NCBI GenBank assembly: GCA_017398245.1
Contig: JAFQGN010000283.1
Location: 1-5,616, forward strand
Source: Clostridia bacterium
GTDB lineage: Bacteria; Bacillota_A; Clostridia; Christensenellales; Aristaeellaceae
Length of the DNA: 5,616 bases
Reading direction: 5' to 3'
Shown here: piece after piece, positions 1 through 5,616 of the stretch
How positions within the stretch are numbered: the stretch's first letter is position 1
Layout: every line of letters begins with the position of its first letter
Program-made: the position numbers and the translations under genes
The notes under the pieces: model-generated
Databases searched by the model: none
What the model was told of the DNA's origin: nothing
Seen by the model: the letters and a program-made list of their open reading frames with translations, nothing else

Positions 1-703
1 GAAGTACGACTGTTCCTTGGAAGTATGGCCGCGCCTGCTTTCCGAAAACGAGCTGAACACGCCCTCTACCCGCTGGCAGGGTGAAATGGCCGTTAAGCGC
101 TATATCCTGCCCGATCCGTTCCTTGTGGCCAATATCCGCGGCTATATGCAGGGCGACCCTCTGCGCGATATCCATTGGCGCGCGACTGCCCGCACCGGCT
201 CTTTGCAGGTAAAGGTGCGCGATTATACAGCCGACCCGAAGGTGCTCGTCCTTTTGAACGTGCAGACGAAGGAAAACCAGTGGGGCGAGCTGATGGACTA
301 CGAACAGGAGACTATCGAGCAGGGCATCCGCATCGCAGCCACCTTGTGCGAACGGGCGATCCGCTTTGGCTCGGAGGCCGGTTTTGCCTCCAACGCCTGT
401 TTCATCGGCGAAAAGGGGCTTGGCAGGACGATCATGATCCCCGCGCGCCGCTCGGCCGACCAGCTTGAACAACTGCTCTCCGCCATGTCTCGCATGATCA
501 TCCATTACGAGGCCACCTTCCAGACGTTCCTCGATACACTTGAAGTGTCCGGCGCAGATATCCTGATCCTTTCCGCATACGACAGCGAGGGGATCCGCAG
601 GCGCATGCGCGAGCTTGAGCTGATGGGCAATTCCGTCGCGTTCATGCCGCTGGAAAATCTGGACGCGTATACCGCTGCGAGCGAAGGAGGTGCCTCTGCA
701 TGA
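1..703 (+). CDS. DUF58 domain protein, C-terminal part (5' end outside window)
   Basis: The frame is open from the window edge (first whole codon at 2), so the true start lies upstream; the TTG at 17 is not a credible start because it falls inside the domain. About 233 residues are visible. The diagnostic DUF58 signature GDPLRDIHWRATARTG is encoded at about 152-199, followed by a basic stretch and the hydrophobic strand VLVLLNVQT that begins a von Willebrand A-like fold. A late strand (DILILSAY) and an acidic/amphipathic C-terminus complete it. DUF58 proteins usually have N-terminal membrane segments and a cytoplasmic DUF58/vWA region, and sit beside MoxR AAA+ ATPases; their biochemical role is poorly defined, with chaperone-like or envelope-assembly functions proposed. 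The first vWA strand ends in Asn rather than the Asp of a canonical DxSxS metal site, so metal binding there is doubtful. The gene overlaps the next one by four bases (ATGA). Family assignment is secure; function is not. Confidence 0.88.
   Translation, partial: KYDCSLEVWPRLLSENELNTPSTRWQGEMAVKRYILPDPFLVANIRGYMQGDPLRDIHWRATARTGSLQVKVRDYTADPKVLVLLNVQTKENQWGELMDYEQETIEQGIRIAATLCERAIRFGSEAGFASNACFIGEKGLGRTIMIPARRSADQLEQLLSAMSRMIIHYEATFQTFLDTLEVSGADILILSAYDSEGIRRRMRELELMGNSVAFMPLENLDAYTAASEGGASA
684..692 (+). promoter_or_regulatory. Strong Shine-Dalgarno site for the membrane protein gene
   Basis: AAGGAGGTG matches the classical complement of the 16S rRNA 3' end over nine bases. It ends seven bases before the ATG at 700 and lies inside the last codons of the DUF58 gene. 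This fixes the start of the downstream gene and implies coupled translation across the ATGA overlap. Confidence 0.85.
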
Positions 704-2004
704 GGATCGTCGGACGAAAGGCGTTCCGCGTGGTCTACTTTTATTTGATGACCGCGGGACTGCCGGTGCTGCTGATGCACCTTGCCATGGAGAACGAGCG
801 CCTTTGCGCATTGGCATACCTTTGCGCTATTTTGCTCGCCTTCCCCATCAGCCTTCTGCCGGGCAAGATCGCGAAAGAGAAGATCCCGCTGCGCATGCCC
901 GTTGCGTTTGCAGCGGCAGGTGCGGTCATCGCCGCCGCCATTGCATTTGCCGTACACAACGAGTTGTTCTTTCTGCGCGGAATATTCGCCGGAATCATTA
1001 TGGCTTTGCTCATGATCTTTGCCGTACGCGAAGCCGCTTTAGAATACGGCCAGTGGACGAGCACGCAGGGCGCGTCGATCGGCCTGGTTCTGTATCTGTT
1101 CGCCGGCGCGGCGACGGCCAGCCTTGTTGAAGCGCCTCTGCTTCGCGAGCTGTTCTGGATCGAAGCGGTCGTCTTTTTGCTGTGCACGGCGTTCTATCTC
1201 AATACGGACAACATGCTTATCGGCCATGCCACGCGCAAAAACGCGAGGCCGCCGAAATCTCTCGTCACCGGCAACCGTATTCTGACTCTCATCTTCATCG
1301 GAATCGGCGCGCTCGTCATCTTTCAGGGGCAACTGCGCGAAGCTGCCGGCCGTTTTACGAAATGGGTCACCCTGATGGTTCTGCGGTTCGTGTACTGGAT
1401 CGCAAGCATGCTTGGCGGCGGAGGCGGCTCCGGCGAGGGCAAACAGGAACAGATGGATCCTGCGCAGATGTTCGAAGACTTCGGCGTGACTGAGCCGAGC
1501 GCCTTCTGGGTGTTTATGGAAAAGGTGTTCGTCGTCGTTGCGATCGTCGTGGGCATAGCGCTCGTCGTTCTTGCGCTTGTCGTCGTCACCCGGCTGCTCA
1601 TTCGCGCTTTCCGATTCCTGCGGGCCTATATGGCGCGCTTTATGGAAGTATCCGGCGAGGATTATGTGGACGAGCAGGTCGATCTATTCGATCTGGACGA
1701 TCTGAAGGAGCAGACCAAAGAAAGGCTGCAGCAGGCGGTGCGCCGCTTTACCAGGCGCAGCAAAAAATGGGACGATATGGACACGCGCGAAAAGGTGCGC
1801 TTCAGCGTGCGCCAGCTGTACAGCCGATCCGGCTATGCCAACGGCGAACTGCGCTCGCTCACTATCCGCGAAGCGGCAGACAAGCTCCCCAAGACCGATA
1901 TGGGCGAAGAAAAGCTCTCCGCGCTGTATGAAAAGGCGCGCTACAGCCAGACCGAGCCCACCGAACAGGAAGCAAACGAACTGAGAAAAGCGGTGAGATC
2001 TTGA
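700..2004 (+). CDS. Multi-spanning membrane protein with DUF4129-like C-terminal tail
   Basis: This is a 434-residue integral membrane protein. Hydrophobic segments are visible at about residues 10-30, 36-53, 67-85, 91-109, 124-142, 151-168 and 192-209, with a weaker one at 222-238 and a long one at 270-298, giving roughly seven to nine helices. A Gly-rich linker (GGGGGSGEG, about 239-247) and an acidic/polar segment separate the last two. The C-terminal ~115 residues are soluble and charged. Within them, residues about 362-418 (REKVRFSVRQLYSR, then TIREAADKL, then LSALYEKARYS) resemble the DUF4129 pattern of a tyrosine-containing helix, a T.RE turn and a final YE.ARYS helix. DUF4129 is normally found next to or fused with transglutaminase-like domains in MoxR/DUF58 clusters, which fits the gene directly upstream. 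No transglutaminase Cys-His-Asp core is evident here. The start is set by a nine-base Shine-Dalgarno site; the stop overlaps uvrC. The DUF4129 assignment is by pattern and context and is moderately sure; the membrane topology is sure in outline. Confidence 0.82.
   Translation: MRIVGRKAFRVVYFYLMTAGLPVLLMHLAMENERLCALAYLCAILLAFPISLLPGKIAKEKIPLRMPVAFAAAGAVIAAAIAFAVHNELFFLRGIFAGIIMALLMIFAVREAALEYGQWTSTQGASIGLVLYLFAGAATASLVEAPLLRELFWIEAVVFLLCTAFYLNTDNMLIGHATRKNARPPKSLVTGNRILTLIFIGIGALVIFQGQLREAAGRFTKWVTLMVLRFVYWIASMLGGGGGSGEGKQEQMDPAQMFEDFGVTEPSAFWVFMEKVFVVVAIVVGIALVVLALVVVTRLLIRAFRFLRAYMARFMEVSGEDYVDEQVDLFDLDDLKEQTKERLQQAVRRFTRRSKKWDDMDTREKVRFSVRQLYSRSGYANGELRSLTIREAADKLPKTDMGEEKLSALYEKARYSQTEPTEQEANELRKAVRS
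1992..2003 (+). promoter_or_regulatory. Ribosome binding site and TTG start of uvrC, overlapping upstream stop
   Basis: GGTGA at 1992-1996 pairs with the distal part of the anti-Shine-Dalgarno (the GGTGA of AAGGAGGTGATC), placing the ribosome correctly for TTG at 2001-2003. That TTG shares bases with the TGA stop of the upstream gene (TTGA, 2001-2004). The next in-frame ATG (2061) would cut off the conserved N-terminal LPDSPGCYIM motif of UvrC, so TTG is the only plausible start. The weak start plus overlap suggests translational coupling to the membrane protein gene. Confidence 0.75.
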
Positions 2005-3869
2005 CCGGCGACCTGAAATGGAAAATTGCAAACCTGCCCGATTCCCCCGGCTGCTACATCATGAAAAGCGAGGGAAAGGTGATCTATGTCGGCAAAGCGA
2101 AGAACCTGAAAAACCGTGTAAAGCAGTATTTTCAGTCTTCGCGCGGGCATTCGCCAAAGGTGCGCGCCATGGTCGCAAGGATCGACGATTTCGAGCTGGT
2201 GCTAGCCGATACCGAGCTGGAAGCGCTGGTTCTGGAAGCGAATCTGATCAAGAAACACACCCCGTTTTACAACATTCTCCTTAAAGACGATAAGCATTAT
2301 CCGTTTATCGCCATCGATCCGTCCAAGTCCTTCCCCGCGCCGGAGCTTCGGCGCAAAAAGGAGAGGGACGGCGCGCGCTATTTCGGCCCCTATACGGGCA
2401 CGACCACTTTATACGAAGTGCTCGACGCCGTTCGGTCGGAATTCCCTCTGCGCGTGTGCACCAAGCAGCTCAATCCCGACAAGCCGCAGCGACCGTGCGT
2501 GCATCATCAGATCGGCCGCTGTCTGGCCCCGTGCGCCGGTAAAGTGACGGCGGAGGAATATCAGAAAGTCGTCGAAGGCGCGCTCACATTCCTCGGCGGC
2601 GATGCACGCGCCGTGCTCTCTTCATTGGAAGAGAAGATGAAGGAAGCGGCCATGCAGCTGAACTACGAAAAGGCCGCTGTATACCGCGACAGGATACAGG
2701 CGGTGAAGCAGATCTTCGAAAAGCAGAAGGCGGACGGGCGGATCACGTCCGACCAGGATGTTCTTGCCGTGCTGTATGAGGGCGAAGACGCGCTTGTTCA
2801 GCTGATGAACGTGCGCGAGGGCAAGCTTATCGGCTCGGAGCAGTTCGTTCTAGACCGTGCGGCAGACGAGACAGAAGGCTCGATCCTGCTCTCGTTCATT
2901 CTCCAGTACTACGGTTCGGACAGGCTCCCGCCACGCGAACTGCTGCTTTCCGCCTTGCCGGAAGAACACGAGACGCTTGCACAGCTGCTCAGCGAGCTTT
3001 CACCCGGCCGCGCGAAGGTACGCGTTCTCACTCCGCAGAGAGGCGTTAAGCACCACTTGATGGAGCTTGCTTACAAAAACCTGCGCGAAGCGGCTGTGAA
3101 GCGGAAAAAGAAGCTGGAGAGCAGCTTTATGCGTACAGAAGGCGCGCTGATCGAGCTCGCATCCGTGCTCGGCCTTTCTCAGCCGCCGCATCGCATTGAG
3201 GGCTTCGATATTTCCAATACGCAGGGCGCGCAGTCCGTCGCATCGATGGTAGTCATGCTGGACGGCCTTGCAGCGAACAAGGAATACCGGCATTTCCGGA
3301 TCAAAACCGTGCAGGGCGCGAACGATTTCGCTTCCATGCACGAGGTGATCACCCGCAGGCTTTCGCACGGACTGAAGGAGATCGAAGAACGTGCGGCGCA
3401 AGGGCTCTCCGCAGAGGGCGGTTCGTTTTCCGCTCTGCCGGATCTGATCCTGATCGACGGCGGCCACGGTCAGCTGCAATACGCGCAGGACGCCATGCAT
3501 GCGCTGGGGTTGGATATCCCCATGTTCGGTCTGGCCGAGAGGATCGAAGAAATCGTTCTGCCGGGACGCGAGGACACGATACTGCTGCCAAGGACGAGTC
3601 CGGCTCTGCATCTGATCCAGCGTCTTCGCGATGAAGCGCACCGCTTCGCTATCACGCACCACCGGAAGCTGCGCGGCAAAAAGTCGGTTTCTTCGCAGCT
3701 GGATGAGATTAGCGGAGTTGGTCCGAAGAGAAAAAAGGCTCTGCTCTCCCATTTTAAGACGATGGAAAAACTGAAAAACGCCGATATTGCAGCCCTAAAT
3801 GCAGTCGAAGGCGTTGATAAGAAGACAGCGGAAGCGGTGTACCGCTGGTTCCACCCCAATACAGACTGA
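2001..3869 (+). CDS. uvrC: UvrABC system protein C (excinuclease subunit)
   Basis: UvrC joins the UvrB-DNA pre-incision complex in the cytoplasm and cuts the damaged strand on both sides of the lesion in nucleotide excision repair. At 622 residues it is full length for the family. The N-terminal GIY-YIG nuclease (about 12-92, 3' incision) shows LPDSPGCYIM, VIYVGKAKNLKNRV and LVLEANLIKK, including Tyr29, Arg39 and Glu79. Four cysteines (153, 166, 174, 178) match the cluster reported to bind [4Fe-4S] in E. coli UvrC. The UVR motif that contacts UvrB spans about 205-240 (LNYEKAAVYRDRI). The RNase H-like nuclease for 5' incision covers about 250-550; likely catalytic residues are Asp403 (GFDISNTQG), Asp442 (ANDFASM), Asp486 (LILIDGGHGQL) and His547 (DEAHRFA). 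Tandem helix-hairpin-helix DNA-binding motifs lie at about 566-617 (ISGVGPKRKKALL, VEGVDKKTAEAV). No disruption is seen. Start is TTG, coupled to the preceding gene. Confidence 0.98.
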   Translation: MTGDLKWKIANLPDSPGCYIMKSEGKVIYVGKAKNLKNRVKQYFQSSRGHSPKVRAMVARIDDFELVLADTELEALVLEANLIKKHTPFYNILLKDDKHYPFIAIDPSKSFPAPELRRKKERDGARYFGPYTGTTTLYEVLDAVRSEFPLRVCTKQLNPDKPQRPCVHHQIGRCLAPCAGKVTAEEYQKVVEGALTFLGGDARAVLSSLEEKMKEAAMQLNYEKAAVYRDRIQAVKQIFEKQKADGRITSDQDVLAVLYEGEDALVQLMNVREGKLIGSEQFVLDRAADETEGSILLSFILQYYGSDRLPPRELLLSALPEEHETLAQLLSELSPGRAKVRVLTPQRGVKHHLMELAYKNLREAAVKRKKKLESSFMRTEGALIELASVLGLSQPPHRIEGFDISNTQGAQSVASMVVMLDGLAANKEYRHFRIKTVQGANDFASMHEVITRRLSHGLKEIEERAAQGLSAEGGSFSALPDLILIDGGHGQLQYAQDAMHALGLDIPMFGLAERIEEIVLPGREDTILLPRTSPALHLIQRLRDEAHRFAITHHRKLRGKKSVSSQLDEISGVGPKRKKALLSHFKTMEKLKNADIAALNAVEGVDKKTAEAVYRWFHPNTD

Positions 3870-3879
3870 CGTCTGTATT
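3858..3879 (+). terminator. Hairpin spanning the uvrC stop codon; weak terminator candidate
   Basis: A perfect 9-bp inverted repeat (AATACAGAC / GTCTGTATT) encloses a 4-base loop, TGAC, that contains the uvrC stop codon. The stem has only three G-C pairs and is followed by a single extra T and then CACC, so it lacks the U-tract of a typical intrinsic terminator. It may end or stabilise the operon transcript, or act as a DNA palindrome for a protein. The inverted repeat is certain; its function is a guess. Confidence 0.35.
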
Positions 3880-3964
3880 TCACCAATACTATCAGACCGA
3901 ATTCGTTTTTACCGTCATTTCCAATACTTCGGTCGGTTTATCGTAACCCATACCTTACAGACCG
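3862..3964 (+). repeat. Cluster of CAGAC/CAGACCG words in both orientations
   Basis: CAGAC occurs at 3862-3866, 3893-3897 and 3958-3962, and its complement GTCTG at 3871-3875. The second and third direct copies extend to CAGACCG, and the complement CGGTC of their shared GACCG lies at 3930-3934. The word CCAATAC also recurs at 3856-3862, 3883-3889 and 3921-3927. A random 100-base stretch would hold about 0.2 copies of a given 5-mer counted on both strands, so the clustering is notable. The last copy overlaps the candidate -35 element of the dipeptidase gene. The cluster may be an operator array or alternating RNA pairings; the repeats are seen, their role is inferred. Confidence 0.45.
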
Positions 3965-3984
3965 TAGTTTGTATATGGTATATA
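3955..3984 (+). promoter_or_regulatory. Candidate sigma-A promoter for the dipeptidase gene
   Basis: TTACAG at 3955-3960 and TATATA at 3979-3984 are separated by 18 bases and resemble -35 and -10 elements, within an AT-rich stretch that contrasts with the GC-rich coding DNA. Transcription would begin near 3991, giving an unusually short leader with the ribosome binding site at its very 5' end. TATATG at 3972-3977 is an alternative -10 without a good -35. Low confidence. Confidence 0.35.
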
Positions 3985-3991
3985 TCAGAAA

Positions 3992-3997
3992 GTGAGG
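3992..3997 (+). promoter_or_regulatory. Ribosome binding site that decides the dipeptidase start
   Basis: GTGAGG, with a GAGG core at 3994-3997, lies nine bases upstream of ATG 4007. An in-frame GTG at 3992 is part of this same sequence and would add only five residues, with no good ribosome binding site of its own. ATG 4007 is therefore preferred. Confidence 0.6.
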
Positions 3998-4006
3998 AAC
4001 ACAAGC

Positions 4007-5443
4007 ATGGACAACCAGTATTTTGCCAAGATGGAGGCCCTGATCGACAGCTGGCAGGGCGAGATGATCGATATGCTGCGCGGATGGGTCGCCGTTCCGA
4101 GCCTTGCTTCGCACAAGCCGGATGCCGAACCCGGCAAGCCCTTCGGCCCGGAATGCCGTAGGGTTCTGGATATCGCACTGGAAGACGCGAAAAGACTCGG
4201 CTTTGAAGTGGACAATGTCGACGGTTATGCCGGCGCAGTTCAGTTCGGAAGCGGCGAGAAGACCATGGGCATGCTCTGCCATTTGGACGTCGTTCCCGCC
4301 GGCGACGGCTGGACGTATCCCCCGTTTGAACTGACCGTGGCCGACGGAAAGATGATCGGCCGCGGCACGATGGACGATAAGGGCCCGGCAGTCGCGGCTC
4401 TGTTTGCCATGCGCGCCGTACGCGACAGCGGCCTGAAGATGAAGGACGGCGTGCGCCTGATCCTCGGCTGCGACGAAGAGACCGGCATGCAGGATATGCG
4501 CTATTACGCCAAGCACAGGCAGATGCCCGATTACGGTTTCTCTCCCGATGCGGAATTCCCCGTGATCAACATCGAAAAGGGCGGGCTCTCCATCAAGCTG
4601 AACAAGCGCACCGGCGGCGAGGACGGCGCGCAGATCCCGGTATATGAACTGTATGCGGGCGAGGCGCCGAATGTTGTGCCCGGAAAAGCGCACGCTGTCG
4701 TCGGCCTGCAGAACATTTCCTTTGAAGATTTGAGCGCTAAGTGCGTCGAAATGTGCAGCGACGGCGTCACGCAGCTGAACGTGACCGATCTGGGCGAAGG
4801 CAAGGCAAAGATCGAATCCATCGGCCGCAGCGCGCACGCCTCCACGCCGGATCTTGGCATTAACGCCGCCGGCATGCTGCTGATCGCGCTGGACAAGCTG
4901 GGCGCGGGCGGCGGCAGCAAGGATGCGATCCATGTTCTGGCCGAAAAGATCGGCCTCAAGGGCGACGGAAGCGGTCTTGGCATGGCAATTTCCGACGAAG
5001 AGAGCGGCGCGCTGACGAGCAACCTCGGCATTCTGCGCTACGACGGGGACGAGTTCATCGTCATGCTGGACAATCGCGTGCCGATCTGCGGCGATCCTGT
5101 CATGCTGCTGGGCAACTGCACTCTGGCTGTTGCTCCCGCCGGTCTGGCCGTTTCTACCCGCGGCTACAGGGGGCCGCATCATGTTCCGGCCGACAGTCCT
5201 ATCGTACAGGGCCTGCTCGCCGCATATCATGAAGTGACCGATCTTCCGGCCTATGCGTTCGCTATCGGCGGCGGCACCTATTCCCGCATGATGCCCAATA
5301 CCGTCGCGTTCGGCTTCAATTTCCCCGGCGACGCCGACCCCTGCCATATGCCCGATGAGAGCGTGGAGATCACCAAGTTTGTGATGAGCGTCAAGATCTT
5401 CGCGCATGCCATCGCTAGGCTTGCAGGCTGCATCGAGGAGTGA
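4007..5443 (+). CDS. pepV: M20-family metallodipeptidase, PepV/Sapep type
   Basis: This 478-residue protein is a cytoplasmic dizinc or dimanganese peptidase that hydrolyses dipeptides with broad specificity and feeds peptide-derived amino acids to the cell. Metal-site motifs appear in family order: MLCHLDVVPAGDGW (His92, Asp94), GRGTMDDKGP (bridging Asp123), CDEETG (Glu157 general base, Glu158 ligand), SPDAEFPV (Asp181) and PCHMPDE (His447). Substrate-site residues include His277 in GRSAHASTPDLGINA, Arg357 in LDNRVPI and the GGGTYSR loop at about 421-427. The lid/dimerisation-like domain lies between the two halves of the catalytic domain, roughly residues 186-385. Length and motif spacing match PepV-type dipeptidases (about 465-480 residues) rather than the shorter DapE/ArgE enzymes. 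No signal peptide is visible. It is separated from uvrC by 137 bases carrying a candidate promoter and is followed by a strong hairpin, so it is probably a single-gene transcript. Exact substrate preference cannot be read from sequence. Confidence 0.94.
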   Translation: MDNQYFAKMEALIDSWQGEMIDMLRGWVAVPSLASHKPDAEPGKPFGPECRRVLDIALEDAKRLGFEVDNVDGYAGAVQFGSGEKTMGMLCHLDVVPAGDGWTYPPFELTVADGKMIGRGTMDDKGPAVAALFAMRAVRDSGLKMKDGVRLILGCDEETGMQDMRYYAKHRQMPDYGFSPDAEFPVINIEKGGLSIKLNKRTGGEDGAQIPVYELYAGEAPNVVPGKAHAVVGLQNISFEDLSAKCVEMCSDGVTQLNVTDLGEGKAKIESIGRSAHASTPDLGINAAGMLLIALDKLGAGGGSKDAIHVLAEKIGLKGDGSGLGMAISDEESGALTSNLGILRYDGDEFIVMLDNRVPICGDPVMLLGNCTLAVAPAGLAVSTRGYRGPHHVPADSPIVQGLLAAYHEVTDLPAYAFAIGGGTYSRMMPNTVAFGFNFPGDADPCHMPDESVEITKFVMSVKIFAHAIARLAGCIEE

Positions 5444-5460
5444 CCCCCATTGGCATTACA

Positions 5461-5489
5461 GGGCCTGCCGTATAAAACGCGGCAGGCCC
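5461..5489 (+). terminator. GC-rich hairpin, probable terminator of the dipeptidase gene
   Basis: A perfect 10-bp inverted repeat (GGGCCTGCCG at 5461-5470, CGGCAGGCCC at 5480-5489) encloses the 9-base loop TATAAAACG, starting 17 bases after the dipeptidase stop. The stem is very stable. The following U-tract is poor: TTT only at 5494-5496, and a run of five T at 5506-5510. Position and stem favour an intrinsic terminator, perhaps with help from Rho or from the later T run. Confidence 0.68.
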
Positions 5490-5580
5490 GCGCTTTAGAC
5501 TCGCCTTTTTCTGACAGGATCCGTCATTTCGGAACCGCAGGCACGGCAACAGAGTCAAAACCGGGAAACGACATGTAAAC

Positions 5581-5586
5581 GGAGGT
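5581..5586 (+). promoter_or_regulatory. Shine-Dalgarno site for the gene starting at 5593
   Basis: GGAGGT lies with seven bases between GGAGG and the ATG at 5593, a standard spacing. It is the main support for calling a gene at the window end. In the roughly 90 bases between the upstream hairpin and this site I see no convincing promoter. Confidence 0.7.
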
Positions 5587-5592
5587 CGAAAA

Positions 5593-5616
5593 ATGCGCAG
5601 GCATAAAAGACGCCGC
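5593..5616 (+). CDS. Start of an unidentified gene (first 8 codons, runs off window)
   Basis: ATG at 5593 follows a well-placed GGAGGT and opens a frame encoding MRRHKRRR, strongly basic, up to the window edge. Such a cluster of Arg/Lys can precede a membrane anchor or signal segment (positive-inside), or belong to a nucleic-acid-binding protein, but eight residues do not allow a choice. It lies downstream of the dipeptidase terminator hairpin, so it is probably transcribed on its own. Confidence 0.6.

Noticed and set aside
505..1187. Minus-strand open frames of about 150 codons across the DUF58 / membrane protein junction
   Set aside because: They are antisense to confidently assigned genes, have composition typical of shadow translation and show no domain features.
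1411..1440. GC-rich glycine-codon run encoding GGGGGSGEG, considered as a repeat or assembly artefact
   Set aside because: The frame stays open and the run sits between membrane segments, where a flexible linker is plausible.
3000..3752. A 250-codon minus-strand open frame inside uvrC
   Set aside because: It lies fully within a well-conserved coding region on the other strand, and its product shows no recognisable motif, so it is a shadow frame.
3992..4006. GTG at 3992 as the dipeptidase start
   Set aside because: The GTG lies within the likely ribosome binding site for ATG 4007, has no good site of its own, and adds five residues with no conserved content.
3938..5407. A 489-codon open frame on the minus strand, antisense to the dipeptidase gene and reaching into the upstream gap
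   Set aside because: Its product is rich in His, Ala, Asp and Gln with no recognisable domain, and the sense strand encodes a clear full-length peptidase. Long antisense frames arise from biased codon use in GC-rich genes. No supporting ribosome binding site was evident.
5512..5526. Near-palindrome TGACAGGATCCGTCA downstream of the terminator, considered as an operator
   Set aside because: The symmetry is short, needs a one-base bulge and rests largely on the self-complementary GGATCC. No promoter could be recognised beside it.
5511..5592. CTGACA (5511-5516) considered as a -35 element for the last gene
   Set aside because: No -10-like hexamer lies 16-19 bases downstream. TGTAAA near 5575 is too far away and has no suitable -35 of its own.

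Overview
The window reads as an ordinary chromosomal stretch from a moderately GC-rich bacterium, most likely a Clostridia-type Firmicute. This rests on inference: the strong AAGGAGGTG-type ribosome binding sites, the use of TTG as a start, the DUF58 plus DUF4129-like gene pair, and the PepV-type M20 dipeptidase, a family best known from Firmicutes. All genes lie on the + strand. I see no tRNA, rRNA, CRISPR array, insertion sequence, prophage or plasmid feature.

Region 1 (1-3869) looks like a translationally coupled operon. It holds the C-terminal part of a DUF58 protein (cut by the window edge), then a multi-spanning membrane protein with a DUF4129-like tail, then uvrC. Both junctions are 4-base overlaps (ATGA at 700-703, TTGA at 2001-2004). 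DUF58 and DUF4129 proteins usually travel with a MoxR-type AAA+ ATPase and a transglutaminase-like protein. Neither partner is inside the window, and the MoxR gene would be expected just upstream. UvrC is the complete dual-incision nuclease of nucleotide excision repair, and all its expected motifs are present.

Region 2 (3870-4006) is a visibly AT-richer intergenic gap. It contains a hairpin across the uvrC stop codon, several copies of a CAGAC/CAGACCG word in both orientations, and a weak candidate promoter. Together these suggest that the next gene is transcribed separately and may be regulated there.

Region 3 (4007-5443) is a complete M20-family dipeptidase of the PepV type with all metal ligands and catalytic residues. 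A GC-rich hairpin (5461-5489) follows and probably ends its transcript. The window closes with the first eight codons of another gene (5593 onward), preceded by a good ribosome binding site.

The genes do not form one pathway: envelope-associated or chaperone-like (DUF58/DUF4129), DNA repair (UvrC) and peptide catabolism (dipeptidase). I did not find a convincing new biological system. The points most worth a second look are the coupling of uvrC to the DUF58/DUF4129 pair and the repeated boxes upstream of the dipeptidase.
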